Source: Treponema sp.
GTDB lineage: Bacteria > Spirochaetota > Spirochaetia > Treponematales > Breznakiellaceae
NCBI GenBank assembly: GCA_009777335.1
Contig: WRMC01000006.1
Coordinates: 59,473 to 123,472, forward strand
Direction: 5' to 3'
DNA length: 64,000 nucleotides
Both the position numbers and the translations under genes were made by a program. Below, piece after piece: positions 25,548 to 38,140 of this stretch (position 1 is the first letter of the stretch; every line of letters starts with the position of its first letter). The notes below the pieces were generated by a model. It did no database searches. It had not been told where the DNA came from and saw only the letters and a program-made list of their open reading frames with translations.

Positions 25548-27153
25548 ACTCCCCGCTCCCTTTAGTAATGCGCTGATGGTCCTTGCCGGGGCCGTCCTTT
25601 TTTCCGCCTCCTTCCCCAACCTGCTTTTTCCCCAGGGGCTCCCCTTTCTGGCTTGGATCGCCTATGTGCCGGTGTTTCTGGTGGTCCGCCGCTCCAGCCT
25701 GGGGGCTTCTTTCTTTTGGGGAGCCCTCTACGGCTATGGGGCCTACTGTCTCTTTAATTACTGGCTCTTTGTCTTTAATCCCCTGGCGGGCCTGGTGGCT
25801 TCCCTCCTCTACCTGGGCTACATGGCCCTTCTCTTCCCCCTCCTACGCCTGGCCCTGATCCTCTTTCCCCGGCGGGGCTATCTTCTTCAATTTCTTTTAT
25901 GGATGGCCTATGAGTATATCCGCACCCTGGGGTTCCTGGGCTACTCCTACGGGGTCACCGGCTATTCCCAGTGGAGCTTTATCCCCCTGATTCAAATTGC
26001 CAGCATCACCGGCGTGTGGGGGGTCTCGGCCCTGGTGGTCTTCCCCTCCGCCTTCCTAGCCTCGGCCCTGGCTGAGGAGGGCTTCTTCCGCCGGGAGAGA
26101 CTCAGCGCCTGTGTATGGGTCCTCCTCCTTGGGGCCTCCCTGGTCTATGGCCTTTTTTTCACCCCCGACTACAGCGGGGCTCCCACCTTTAAGGCGGCCC
26201 TGATACAGCACAATACGGACCCCTGGGAGGCCAATAGGGCCGAAACGCCCCTGATGATATACGAGGCCTATAGGCAGGATCTCCGGGTCCTTCGGCGTCT
26301 CTCCAATGAAGCCCTCCAGGCCCGGCCGGATACGGATCTGGTGGTCTGGTCAGAAACGGCCTTTGTCCCCCGGATCTACTGGCACTCCACTTATAGGACC
26401 GATCCCTCCCTCTGGATGCTGGTCCAGGAACTGTTAGAGTACCTGGCGGTCCAGGAGCATCCCTTTATCATAGGCAACGACGACGGCCGCCGTGATCCGG
26501 TCCTCAACCCCAACCCCGATCAGAACCACATGGTAAATTTTAACGGGGCCCTCCTCTTCGAGGGAGCCGAACTAAGAGAGGACTACCGGAAGATGCATCT
26601 GGTCCCCTTTACCGAGCATTTTCCCTACCAGCACCGCTTTCCCCGGATCTACCAGGCCCTGGTGCAGGCAGACGCCCACTTCTGGGAGAGGGGGACCGAT
26701 TTGACGGTCTTCCAGACCGGGGGGGTCAAGTTTTCCACCCCCATCTGTTTTGAGGACACCTTCGGCTACCTTTCCCGGGACTTTGTCCTCCAGGGGGCCG
26801 AAGTGCTGGTAAACCTCTCCAATGATGTCTGGGCCCAGAGCCTCCCCTCCCAGATGCAGCACCTGGGAATGGCGGTCTTTAGGGCCGTGGAAAACCGCCG
26901 GTCCATGGTCCGCTCTACCTCCTCGGGGCAGAGTGCGGGCATAGACCCCGCAGGGAGGATCCTGAGCATGGCCCCCCCCTTTACGGAGACCTGGATCCTC
27001 GCCGAAGTCCCCGTCGTAAGGGATTCCTATAGTTTTTACACCCTCCATGGGGATTACCTGGGCCGCTCATTTATCTGGGCCGCTTTGCTTATGTTGATTA
27101 GCGGCCTTTTATGGGGTACAATCAAGCATCTCTCATGGAGAAGGAAGGCCTGA
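25531..27153 (+). CDS. lnt: apolipoprotein N-acyltransferase
   Basis: Inner-membrane enzyme that adds the third acyl chain to lipoproteins. The 540-residue protein has about six hydrophobic segments in the first 215 residues and then a nitrilase-like periplasmic domain. The catalytic triad can be placed at E275 (VVWSETAF), K354 (YRKMHLVPFTEHFP) and C406 (TPICFEDTFG). A last membrane helix lies near residue 515. It starts inside the HU gene and ends one base before the response-regulator gene, in one continuous operon. Confidence 0.9.
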   Translation: MSGIFKLPAPFSNALMVLAGAVLFSASFPNLLFPQGLPFLAWIAYVPVFLVVRRSSLGASFFWGALYGYGAYCLFNYWLFVFNPLAGLVASLLYLGYMALLFPLLRLALILFPRRGYLLQFLLWMAYEYIRTLGFLGYSYGVTGYSQWSFIPLIQIASITGVWGVSALVVFPSAFLASALAEEGFFRRERLSACVWVLLLGASLVYGLFFTPDYSGAPTFKAALIQHNTDPWEANRAETPLMIYEAYRQDLRVLRRLSNEALQARPDTDLVVWSETAFVPRIYWHSTYRTDPSLWMLVQELLEYLAVQEHPFIIGNDDGRRDPVLNPNPDQNHMVNFNGALLFEGAELREDYRKMHLVPFTEHFPYQHRFPRIYQALVQADAHFWERGTDLTVFQTGGVKFSTPICFEDTFGYLSRDFVLQGAEVLVNLSNDVWAQSLPSQMQHLGMAVFRAVENRRSMVRSTSSGQSAGIDPAGRILSMAPPFTETWILAEVPVVRDSYSFYTLHGDYLGRSFIWAALLMLISGLLWGTIKHLSWRRKA

Positions 27154-27154
27154 T

Positions 27155-27877
27155 ATGAGCCCTAAAAAGATCCTCATAATCGATGATGAAGAAATTAATC
27201 TTGATTTTTTCGATGTAATGCTGAGCAAACTGGGGTTTACGGTAGAAAAAGCCAGGGATGGAATCGAGGGGATGGAAAAAACCAAGAAGTTTTTCCCCGA
27301 TCTCATCCTTTTGGATAACATTATGCCCCGCATGTCGGGCTGGGAATTTACCAAGGCCATTAAAAAAGATGCCAAGTACAAGGAAATTCCCATCATCATG
27401 CTCTCGGCCCTGGACGATGTAAAGGACAAGGTCACCAGTTTTGAACTGGGCATCGACGACTATATCACCAAGCCCTTTAACTTCTCCGAGGTTCTGGCCC
27501 GGATTCGGGCCGCTTTACGAAACAGCGAACTCTACGCCCAGATCGTGGTAAGGGAGTTCCGCCTGGATCTGGCGGAGGAGCTAAACCGGGATATCAAAAA
27601 CCACCTGATGGCCTTTGTAAAGAGCATAGACGAGCTTGATGCGGCCATTGAAAAGATTGATTTTACCGCCCAGGAGGCAGGGGAGGGGAAGAAGAAATCC
27701 AGCTCCCTTTCGGCCCTCTCAGAAAAATCAAAGAAGGTCCGCAAACAGGTGGCGGAGCTGGACGGGCGCATAGAAAAGACCATGGCCGAATGGGAACGGC
27801 TAAAGAAGGATGAAATTGGCCTTTCCATGCTGGAAACCCAGATGAGCGAAGACTTAAGCCAGGAGCAGACAGGGTGA
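27155..27877 (+). CDS. response regulator with coiled-coil output
   Basis: A CheY-like receiver domain fills residues 1-120: acidic pair D10/D11 (LIIDDEE), phosphate acceptor D54 (ILLDNIMPRMSG) and K106 (YITKPFNF). The remaining 120 residues carry no DNA-binding or enzymatic motif and look like a long coiled coil with a Lys/Ser-rich hinge (GEGKKKSSSLSALSEKSKK). No histidine kinase lies nearby. The gene sits one base after lnt and overlaps the bactofilin gene by four bases, so the output probably works through protein contacts, perhaps on the envelope or cytoskeleton. That is inference. Confidence 0.8.
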   Translation: MSPKKILIIDDEEINLDFFDVMLSKLGFTVEKARDGIEGMEKTKKFFPDLILLDNIMPRMSGWEFTKAIKKDAKYKEIPIIMLSALDDVKDKVTSFELGIDDYITKPFNFSEVLARIRAALRNSELYAQIVVREFRLDLAEELNRDIKNHLMAFVKSIDELDAAIEKIDFTAQEAGEGKKKSSSLSALSEKSKKVRKQVAELDGRIEKTMAEWERLKKDEIGLSMLETQMSEDLSQEQTG

Positions 27878-28299
27878 TTCTAAAAAGCGAGGGTAAAAAA
27901 CGTGAAACCGCTAAGGTGGTGGTTTTTGGCAATACCACGCGGTTTAACGGCCGCCTGAAGTTCAAAGATTCCCTATGCATCCAGGGGACCTTTAAGGGAA
28001 CCATAGATGCCACCGGGGACCTCATCGTCGACAAGGGGGCCGTCGTCGAAGCCGATTCGATCACCGTCAATTCCCTCCTGGTCTATGGTACCGTGGTGGG
28101 GGCCGTCAACGCCCAGGACCGCATCGATATGTACAGCGGTGCGGAGGTCCGGGGGGATCTGAGCGCCGCCCGGCTCCGCATAGCCGACGGGGTCCTCTTC
28201 GAGGGCCAGTGCAGCATGACCGGGGTCAGCAAGGACGTGGAGATCTTCTCCCGGCCCACCGAAGAAATTAAGGCGGAACTCCAGAGGATGAATGCCTAG
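27874..28299 (+). CDS. bactofilin
   Basis: Polymer-forming cytoskeletal protein, 141 residues. The central beta-helix domain reads FNGRLKFKDSLCIQGTFKGTI ... GDLIVDKGAVVEADSITVNSL, the repeating bactofilin pattern, flanked by short charged tails. It starts at a GTG that overlaps the response-regulator stop (GTGA), and its end overlaps the pncC gene by eight bases. In spirochaetes and other bacteria bactofilins help shape cells and place wall enzymes. Identity is firm; the specific role is not known. Confidence 0.9.
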   Translation: MILKSEGKKRETAKVVVFGNTTRFNGRLKFKDSLCIQGTFKGTIDATGDLIVDKGAVVEADSITVNSLLVYGTVVGAVNAQDRIDMYSGAEVRGDLSAARLRIADGVLFEGQCSMTGVSKDVEIFSRPTEEIKAELQRMNA

Positions 28300-28831
28300 G
28301 GAAGAGGAGGCCCACGATGCCTCTTCGTATACAGGACGGGGGCCGGCCCTGGCAGAAAGTCTCTTTCAGCTTTTACTGGAACGGAAGGAACAGCTAGTCC
28401 TGGCCGAATCCCTCAGTGCGGGCCTCGCATCGGATCTCCTGGCCCGGATTCCGGGGGCCTCAGATGTTTTATGGGGCTCCTATGTCTGTTATAGGGCCGA
28501 AGCAAAGATGGCCATGCTGGGCCTCAGCGAAGCCCTTATCCAGGAACATGGAACCGTAAGCTCCCAGGCCGCCGGGGCCATGGCTGCTTCGGCCCTGGAA
28601 AAAAGCGGCGCATCCTGGGCCCTCTCTCTTACGGGCCTCGCGGGCCCCGGGGGGGATGACCGGGGCAACCCCCTGGGGACCCTCTGGATAGGCCTTGCAG
28701 GCCGGGGCAGGATAGGGGAGACCCGGCACTTTCTATGCACCGGCGATCGCCCCGGCATCCGCGAAACCGCCGCTGCCGCCGCCCTGGGGGAGCTCATACA
28801 ATTTATCCAAATTTCTATTGACAGGGTATAA
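28292..28831 (+). CDS. pncC: CinA C-terminal domain / nicotinamide-nucleotide amidohydrolase
   Basis: Predicted to convert nicotinamide mononucleotide to nicotinic acid mononucleotide in pyridine nucleotide recycling. The 179 residues hold only the CinA C-terminal domain: VLAESLSAGLASDLLARIPGASD, then GTVSSQAAGAMA, LTGLAGPGGDDRGNPLGTLW and the GDRPGIRETAA ending. An N-terminal extension of about 25 residues is not conserved. It overlaps the bactofilin gene and is the last gene before the rho promoter. Confidence 0.85.
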   Translation: MPREEEAHDASSYTGRGPALAESLFQLLLERKEQLVLAESLSAGLASDLLARIPGASDVLWGSYVCYRAEAKMAMLGLSEALIQEHGTVSSQAAGAMAASALEKSGASWALSLTGLAGPGGDDRGNPLGTLWIGLAGRGRIGETRHFLCTGDRPGIRETAAAAALGELIQFIQISIDRV

Positions 28832-28847
28832 AAAAAAATCATAGTAT
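28818..28847 (+). promoter_or_regulatory. promoter upstream of rho
   Basis: TTGACA at 28818-28823, 18 bases including an A9 run, then TAGTAT. It overlaps the end of pncC and gives a leader of about 90 bases before rho. Long leaders are usual for rho because of autoregulation; I see no strong structure in it apart from AT-rich sequence. Confidence 0.5.
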
Positions 28848-28944
28848 AGGGTAACGAACTAATGTTTTTCCGGATAATCCTTTCGTTGTCAAAAACAATC
28901 AATCAATGATATGAACGAAACATTCCAAACCAGCGGAGAATTTA

Positions 28945-30579
28945 ATGGCAGTAGTCAGAAGAGGTAAAAAAACAAAGACCCTGGAGCATGATATCATGCC
29001 CGGCGATTATGAGGCCGGGGAGGGGGATATCTATGAGGAGCCTTCCTATACAGAAGAGGACCTGGATGGCCAGGGGGCCAAGACGGTGGTCGTCAAAACC
29101 CGGGGCCGCTACAGCCGGAACCAACAGCATAACGAGGCCCAGGGCCCCAACCTAAACGAGGGCATGCTGGGGGTAGATAAGGGCCAATCCTTTCGGGAAG
29201 CCCCGGTGCCGACCGGCACCCTTCACGCCCTGCCCCGGCTTCCTTCCATGCCCGATATTTACGGCCAGCCCGAACCCCGGCCGGATCAGGATAACGGCAA
29301 ACCCCGTCTTACGATTAACGAACTTAACCGCCTTAACATGGTGGAACTCCGCAATCTGGCGGCAGCCTACGGGTTCGCCCTGGACGACATGGTCACCCTC
29401 AAAAAACAGGAGATCATCTTCTCCCTTTTAAAGGCCCATACCGAAAGGGGGGGCATCATCTATGCCTACGGCTCCCTGGAGATCCTCCCCGATGGATACG
29501 GCTTTCTGCGGAGCCCCCAGAACTCCTACCTTCCCGGCCCCGATGATATCTACATCAGTCCCAGCCAGATTCGGCTCTTTGCCCTAAAAACTGGCGATAC
29601 GGTCTACGGCCAGATCCGCAGCCCCAAGGAGGGGGAACGTTTCTTTGCCATGCTTAGGGTCGAGACGGTAAACTATGATGACCCCACGGTGGCCCAGAAC
29701 CGCATCCCCTTTGACAACCTGACCCCCCTCTATCCGGATGAAAAACTGGATTTGGAAAACACCACCGAGGGGATCAGCGAGCGGATCATCAACCTCTTCT
29801 GTCCCATAGGAAAGGGCCAGAGGGCCCTCATTGTGGCCCCACCCAGGACGGGGAAGACCATCATGATGCAGAAGATCGCCAACGCCATCACCCGCAACCA
29901 CCCGGAAGTCTACCTCATCGTCCTCCTCATAGATGAGCGGCCCGAGGAGGTCACCGACATGGAGCGGACCGTCCGGGCGGAAGTCATCTCCTCCACCTTC
30001 GACGAGCAGGCCACCCGGCATGTACAGGTGACCGAAATGGTCCTCGAAAAGGCCCGCCGCCTGGTGGAGCATAAAAAGGACGTGGTGATCCTCCTGGATT
30101 CCATCACCCGCCTGGCCCGGGCCTATAACCAGACGGTCCCCACCTCGGGGAAGATCCTCTCCGGCGGGGTGGACTCCAATGCCCTCCACAAGCCCAAGCG
30201 CTTTTTCGGGGCCGCCCGGAACATCGAAAGCGGCGGGAGCCTTACCATCATCTCCACGGCCCTCATCGAAACGGGGAGCCGCATGGACGAGGTCATCTTT
30301 GAAGAGTTCAAGGGCACGGGCAACCTGGAAATTAACCTGGACCGGCGCATCTCTGACCGGCGGCTCTTTCCGGCAATTAACATTAAGAAGTCCGGAACCC
30401 GGAAGGAAGAACTGCTCCTTAACGAAGAAGAACTTCAGAAGATCTGGGTCCTCCGCAAGGTTATTAACCCCATGGACGATATCGAGATCATCGAGCTCCT
30501 GGTTGACAGGATGAAGAAATCCAAGAATAATGAAGCCTTCCTGCGTTCCATGAACACCGGTTCGGCTGCAGTAGAGTAG
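28945..30579 (+). CDS. rho: transcription termination factor Rho
   Basis: Hexameric RNA helicase that ends untranslated transcripts. The 544-residue protein has the usual RNA-binding and ATPase parts: [25 protein letters not shown] region, Walker [25 protein letters not shown] and the Q/R-loop segment [21 protein letters not shown]. About 95 extra residues at the N-terminus are acidic and disordered-looking ([14 protein letters not shown]), longer than in E. coli Rho. rpmE follows after 26 bases, a common neighbour. Confidence 0.95.
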   Translation: MAVVRRGKKTKTLEHDIMPGDYEAGEGDIYEEPSYTEEDLDGQGAKTVVVKTRGRYSRNQQHNEAQGPNLNEGMLGVDKGQSFREAPVPTGTLHALPRLPSMPDIYGQPEPRPDQDNGKPRLTINELNRLNMVELRNLAAAYGFALDDMVTLKKQEIIFSLLKAHTERGGIIYAYGSLEILPDGYGFLRSPQNSYLPGPDDIYISPSQIRLFALKTGDTVYGQIRSPKEGERFFAMLRVETVNYDDPTVAQNRIPFDNLTPLYPDEKLDLENTTEGISERIINLFCPIGKGQRALIVAPPRTGKTIMMQKIANAITRNHPEVYLIVLLIDERPEEVTDMERTVRAEVISSTFDEQATRHVQVTEMVLEKARRLVEHKKDVVILLDSITRLARAYNQTVPTSGKILSGGVDSNALHKPKRFFGAARNIESGGSLTIISTALIETGSRMDEVIFEEFKGTGNLEINLDRRISDRRLFPAINIKKSGTRKEELLLNEEELQKIWVLRKVINPMDDIEIIELLVDRMKKSKNNEAFLRSMNTGSAAVE

Positions 30580-30605
30580 GGCAGGGCCCTAATGGAGGAA
30601 AAGAC

Positions 30606-30812
30606 GTGAAAGACAAGATACACCCCAAGTACGAAACTGCCAAAATCAGCTGTGCCTGCGGAAACGTCATCGAAAGCCGTTCAACCGTAAAGGACATCAA
30701 GGTAGAAATTTGCTCCACCTGTCATCCCTTTTTCACAGGGAAGCAAAAGCTGGTTGACACCGCCGGCCGGATCGAACGGTTCAGAAAAAAGTACAACATC
30801 AAAGAGACCTAA
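30606..30812 (+). CDS. rpmE: 50S ribosomal protein L31, zinc-binding type
   Basis: Large-subunit protein bridging to the small subunit. The 68 residues begin [20 protein letters not shown] and carry four cysteines (CAC and ICSTCHPF), the zinc-containing form as opposed to the zinc-free paralogue. The start is GTG at 30606 with TGGAGGAAAA upstream. It ends one base before the convergent GH2 gene. Confidence 0.95.
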   Translation: MKDKIHPKYETAKISCACGNVIESRSTVKDIKVEICSTCHPFFTGKQKLVDTAGRIERFRKKYNIKET

Positions 30813-30813
30813 T

Positions 30814-34807
<3,994 letters not shown>

Positions 34808-34913
34808 GTAGGTATGGAAAAATTTTACCCCCTCTTCATACCTTTGTGGTATGCCCAATAGAAAAAAGCTGGTCCCTCAAACCAGGAATCGATGTGGTAT
34901 CCCTGGAGGATCT

Positions 34914-34940
34914 AAAAGACCGGCTCGTTTAGGTCTTTTT
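34914..34940. terminator. terminator between the HAD gene and the XRE gene
   Basis: AAAAGACC, ten-base loop, GGTCTTTTT. Symmetric enough to serve both convergent genes; it overlaps the last codon of the minus-strand regulator. The preceding 105 bases (34808-34913) hold no gene I can support. Confidence 0.65.
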
Positions 34941-35283
34941 AATCATCCTCCCAAAATTCCTTATCCAGTGGTTTCATCTCTTTCAGGACCCCCGTAACCT
35001 CCTCGGTAAGTCTAAGGGCCCGCCGGGCAGCCCTCCTTTGAGCCAGTTCCTTTTCCCTAGCCTTCACTATGGTGGTCTCATTTCCCCCCAATAGGTAGTC
35101 CAGAGTGACCCCCAGGGTGACGGCGATATCATAGGCCATGGTCACTTCGGGTACCCGCTTATGCTTAATCCAGCTGTACAGGGTATTTACCCTTATATTC
35201 AGATAGTTAGCATAATCTTTGAGGCTCATGTTTTGAGCATGGATAAGGGGCCTCGCCCGGGCCCAAAATGTTTCTCCTCTCAT
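34939..35283 (-). CDS. XRE-family transcriptional regulator
   Basis: A 114-residue DNA-binding protein. The helix-turn-helix is at about residues 18-70 (MSLKDYANYLNIRVNTLYSWIKHKRVPEVTM region), followed by the XRE-type YDIAVTLGVTLDYLLGG and a charged helical tail. It is divergent from the toxin/antitoxin pair, and the 178 bases between them hold two tandem palindromic repeats. That makes it a candidate regulator of the pair, or of itself, by context. Confidence 0.8.
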   Translation of the reverse strand: MRGETFWARARPLIHAQNMSLKDYANYLNIRVNTLYSWIKHKRVPEVTMAYDIAVTLGVTLDYLLGGNETTIVKAREKELAQRRAARRALRLTEEVTGVLKEMKPLDKEFWEDD

Positions 35284-35354
35284 ATATCTAATATATAAAA
35301 AATAACAAAAATTGTCAATACCTTTAGTATTCTTCGGTCAAAATGGGAAATTGC

Positions 35355-35472
35355 AAATTGGTACGTAAATACCAATTTGGTTTACACATTTTAGGGTATT
35401 TGTACCAATTCGCCATAAATTGGTACACAAATGCTAATTTTAGCAAAACATTTTAGGGTATTTGTACCAATG
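35355..35472. repeat. two tandem 56-base palindromic repeats
   Basis: Unit one is 35355-35410 and unit two 35417-35472, six bases apart. Each begins AAATTGGTAC and ends with TTTTAGGGTATTTGTACCAA, and the ends are inverted copies of each other. Unit one also has a nested perfect stem AAATTGGTA/TACCAATTT. The end of unit two runs into the TTG start of the toxin-like gene. The third copy lies at 4346-4401, 31 kb away. Confidence 0.75.
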
Positions 35473-35728
35473 TGAGGATGTGCTCATCGAGTTTAAGCAA
35501 TCGGCATTTATCCGGAATATTAGCGAAGAGAACATCCGTCATGCATTTTTGAACCCACATTATGACGGCCCGATTGAAGAAGGCGGCTTAACCAACCGTT
35601 TCCTTAGACTTGGATTTGACTTGAATGGTAATTTACTAGAAATAATGTATAATGAATACGAGGATCGGGTTTGCATATTCCATGTAATGAGGTGTAGAAG
35701 CATATTTTTTCATTTATTAGAGCCTTAA
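35462..35728 (+). CDS. putative type II toxin (BrnT/DUF4258-like)
   Basis: An 88-residue basic/aromatic protein with the pattern IEFKQSAFIRNISEENIRHAFLNP near the start, RLGFDLNGNLLEIMYN in the middle and HVMRCRSIFFHLL at the end. This matches small toxins encoded before a ribbon-helix-helix-type antitoxin. The start is uncertain: TTG 35462 lies inside the palindromic repeat, and GTG 35480 has GAGGA too close. An antitoxin-like gene follows after 15 bases. I base the toxin call on pattern memory and gene order, so it is moderate. Confidence 0.55.
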   Translation: MYQCEDVLIEFKQSAFIRNISEENIRHAFLNPHYDGPIEEGGLTNRFLRLGFDLNGNLLEIMYNEYEDRVCIFHVMRCRSIFFHLLEP

Positions 35729-35743
35729 CAGAAGGAGTAAAGG

Positions 35744-35962
35744 TTGGAAAGGATGACAGAAGAAGAAGCATATGCTCTTGATGAGCATTACACTAATAAT
35801 CCCCCCAAGGTTGACCGGTCAAAAGCTCGCATCCGTATTCCCATGGTGCGAATAGACGGTGCTACAGCTGAATACCTTGCAAAAGAATCAAGGGCTTTAA
35901 ATAAAAAGCCAGAAGAAATTATTAGCGGTTTGGTTTCGGAGAAACTTGCTAAAGCACATTAA
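35744..35962 (+). CDS. putative cognate antitoxin
   Basis: A 72-residue protein with an acidic N-terminus (MTEEEAYALDEHYTNNPP) and a C-terminal segment (VRIDGATAEYLAKESRALNKKPEEIISGLVSEKL) that fits a CopG/BrnA-like DNA-binding or dimerisation fold. GAAGGAG stands six bases before the TTG at 35744; ATG 35753 is the other possible start. Toxin-first order resembles brnTA and higBA modules. Its DNA target could be the palindromic repeats just upstream. Confidence 0.55.
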   Translation: MERMTEEEAYALDEHYTNNPPKVDRSKARIRIPMVRIDGATAEYLAKESRALNKKPEEIISGLVSEKLAKAH

Positions 35963-36008
35963 AATGTTTTACCCGCCGTACCCGCCGTGACTTAGCAAGG
36001 GTTTCCTC

Positions 36009-36713
36009 ATGAAAGCAAAAACAGATAAAAAAATCGAAGGGATGGTGGTGGGGCTCGTCCAGACCAATTGCTGGTTCTACCCCTTGGAAGAGACCCAGGA
36101 CACAGAGAAGGGCCCCTCAGGCGAACAGCCTTGTGTTGTTATTGATCCCGGTGATGAGGCCCCCTTACTCATTAAGCGTTTAGATGAGCTTGGCTGGATA
36201 CCCCGCTATATATTCCTGAGCCATGGACATTTTGACCACCTCTTTGCCCTGCCGGATCTGATCGAGCATTACAACAAATTCCTGGATACGCCGCCCCAGG
36301 TGGGCATACACCGGCTGGATGTTCAGTACCTGGGTAAGGATGCCTATGGGGCCCACCAGGAAAGCGTCAGGGCCGCCACCGGGAGCAGCGCCTATCTGGA
36401 CCCCCTCTGGAAACCCCTCCCCGAGGCGGACCTCATCTTTGAGGAGGGCAGCCAGGCCGGACCCTTTCAGATCCTCCATGTCCCCGGCCATACCCCCGGA
36501 AGCGTCTGTTTTTATGACAGAGAGGGCGGCCTCCTCTTTAGCGGCGATACCCTTTTCCGCATGGGCCGGGGCCGCACCGACCTCCCTGGAGGCAACGAAG
36601 AGCAGCTGCACCAAAGTCTCGCGAGGCTCCTTAGCATGGACAAGGGGACCAAGGTCTACCCCGGGCATGGTGCGGTTACGAGTATAGGTGATGAATTGCA
36701 ATATTATAGGTAG
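36009..36713 (+). CDS. metallo-beta-lactamase-fold hydrolase (glyoxalase II-like)
   Basis: A 234-residue cytosolic metal hydrolase. The metal motif SHGHFDHL is at about residues 75-82, with further ligands in HVPGHTPGSVCFYD and SGDTLFRMGRGRTDLPGG, then YPGHGAVTS near the end. This pattern is usual for hydroxyacylglutathione hydrolase-like proteins; the physiological substrate is unknown. The N-terminal GLVQTNCWFYPL stretch also fits the family. Its TAG stop codon shares its last base with the first base of the second MITE-like element. Confidence 0.85.
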   Translation: MKAKTDKKIEGMVVGLVQTNCWFYPLEETQDTEKGPSGEQPCVVIDPGDEAPLLIKRLDELGWIPRYIFLSHGHFDHLFALPDLIEHYNKFLDTPPQVGIHRLDVQYLGKDAYGAHQESVRAATGSSAYLDPLWKPLPEADLIFEEGSQAGPFQILHVPGHTPGSVCFYDREGGLLFSGDTLFRMGRGRTDLPGGNEEQLHQSLARLLSMDKGTKVYPGHGAVTSIGDELQYYR

Positions 36714-37007
36714 GTTTGATCTCGCCACATACTATATATAACCCCAAGAGGGGTGGGTGCCGCTCAGGTCTAGGAATTGAGATGAACCCGCCTACGGAGC
36801 CCCCGGCACCCAGTTTCTTGTCTTCTATCATTGCGTTCAGCTTCCCTCGCACATACTGGATGCCGGAGATCCCTTCATTATCCTATTCTGCTCTACTCGA
36901 GGTCTCCTACGACGGGGAATTCTGCGCATGTATGCGCCGATATTACCTAGCCCCAAGCAGCCCCCACCCCTCCTAGTGTTTATCCCTTCATGTGGCGAGA
37001 TAAAACC
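36713..37007. mobile_element. MITE-like element, copy 2
   Basis: Ends are GGTTTGATCTCGCCAC and GTGGCGAGATAAAACC, which are inverted copies. About 240 of 295 bases match copy 1 at 4017-4297. The main difference is an insert of about 20 bases near 36920-36941 that contains its own palindrome (GCGCAT-GT-ATGCGC). As with copy 1 it begins right at the end of a gene. No transposase is encoded. Confidence 0.7.
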
Positions 37008-37119
37008 AAATTGCCTGGTGATAAAGCAAATTTACTCAACACTTATGGGTAAGAGATGATTACTGCGTATGGTGATAGCCCAGGATGATGATCACTTCAC
37101 TGGAGCCTTATAGAGCCCA

Positions 37120-37406
37120 GCGCAAAGTGACTGACACCCTTGTTATGCATCATTCAAAATTTTTCTTCCCCCATTTAACTTGGAGGATTGATTATGTAAA
37201 GGCTCTTCTCAATCCAACCGCTCATTGCTTGCTCAGCTGGAGCAAAAAATGCTCCTGGCGGCGACATTGGCAGGAGAATGGTGTTAAATACTGGAACTTA
37301 GGTTAAGGGCTTTCCCTGCCACCGGAGCCGCTAGGGGCATGTTTTTGTCCAGCGGTGAGGGAGTATGGAGGTCTTGGATTAAGGAGGCTGTGGCGAGATC
37401 ACACCT
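37120..37406. repeat. hairpin-rich intergenic repeat module (family B/C)
   Basis: Contains the perfect hairpin GGAGCA-AAAAA-TGCTCC (37239-37255) inside long imperfect arms: GCTCAGCTGGAGCAAAAAATG at the left and CATGTTTTTGTCCAGCGGTGAG (split by loops) at the right, ending 37359. The same module lies at 39950-40180. At 37390-37406 GTGGCGAGATCACACCT repeats the terminal sequence of the MITE-like element, so 36713-37406 is a composite unit like 4017-4651. No gene is visible in 36714-37444. Confidence 0.65.
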
Positions 37407-37444
37407 ACCTCTAGATTATTTAATATAATTCAAGGAAAATTATA

Positions 37445-38011
37445 TTGGAGTTATATATTAAAACCTTCATTGTTTTTTTCATTATCTTCTTTATACCCAT
37501 AGTAGGTATCCCTGCACAGCATGCAGAATCTGGGGTTCTTTATTTTCATGTCATTGATGAAGAGGAGACCCTCGTTTTTAATAATTACTATAACCAAAAT
37601 CCCAGATCGACATTTAATGAAAGAGGTGAATTATTACATCCCAATTTGGTTTCTTCAGAAGTTATTATTCTCCCTGTATTTGAGATGGGTCAACAGAGGA
37701 CCAACGAACATGGGAACCCTGACTTTGTAGCTATTAGAACGGGAATTAGACTGGACAGAAATTTGATACAAGAAGTCAACATGGAAACTCACATATTTTC
37801 TGGAGAACCCCTCATATCATTTACCCTTACTCCCGAGGGTGGGGTGATGTTTTTTAACTATACCATGAGGAATATCGGAGAACTCATGGTTATCGTTTTG
37901 AATAACCAGGTTAGAGTTATTGCCCGTATTATAGCCCCTATACGAGAAGCTGGAATGATTCAAGGTTTTAATGTAGAAGAAGCAATGATGATATATGATC
38001 TTTTAAAATAA
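37445..38011 (+). CDS. secreted protein of unknown function, AT-rich
   Basis: A 188-residue protein I do not recognise. A signal peptide is clear (IKTFIVFFIIFFIPIVGIPA), with no lipobox. The mature part is beta-rich and has no cysteine. The start is a TTG with AAGGA eight bases upstream. Codons are visibly AT-rich (many ATA, TTA, AAT), unlike the GC-rich genes on both sides, which points to separate origin or relaxed selection. It lies between the repeat complex and the repeat-built lipoprotein. Confidence 0.6.
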   Translation: MELYIKTFIVFFIIFFIPIVGIPAQHAESGVLYFHVIDEEETLVFNNYYNQNPRSTFNERGELLHPNLVSSEVIILPVFEMGQQRTNEHGNPDFVAIRTGIRLDRNLIQEVNMETHIFSGEPLISFTLTPEGGVMFFNYTMRNIGELMVIVLNNQVRVIARIIAPIREAGMIQGFNVEEAMMIYDLLK

Positions 38012-38041
38012 AGCATAACCATGTTTTGCCCCAAAATTTGC

Positions 38042-38092
38042 CACAGGCGTTTCCCGCGGCATAGTTTCCTGCGCTATTGGGGTACGCCTGTG
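38042..38092. repeat. intergenic hairpin
   Basis: CACAGGCGT and ACGCCTGTG form a perfect nine-pair stem with a 33-base partly paired loop (GCGG...CTGCGC). It lies between two convergent genes and may slow transcription, but no T run follows it. Confidence 0.45.
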
Positions 38093-38140
38093 TGAGACCT
38101 TATTATACAGTACTATGTACCTTTTTATGCCCGTAAAACC

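Noticed and set aside
34826-34923. A short protein-like stretch after the HAD gene (ending SLEDLKDRLV)
   Set aside because: No start codon in frame with a ribosome site, only about 30 residues; it may be a gene remnant but cannot be supported.
35284-35480. Short spaced palindromes considered as a CRISPR array
   Set aside because: Only two units, palindromic, with a 6-base gap and no spacers or cas genes.
37280-37330. GTTAAAT and GTTAGGT-like motifs in the repeat modules suggesting integron attC sites
   Set aside because: The matching RYYYAAC partners at the other end are missing, and no integron integrase is in the window.
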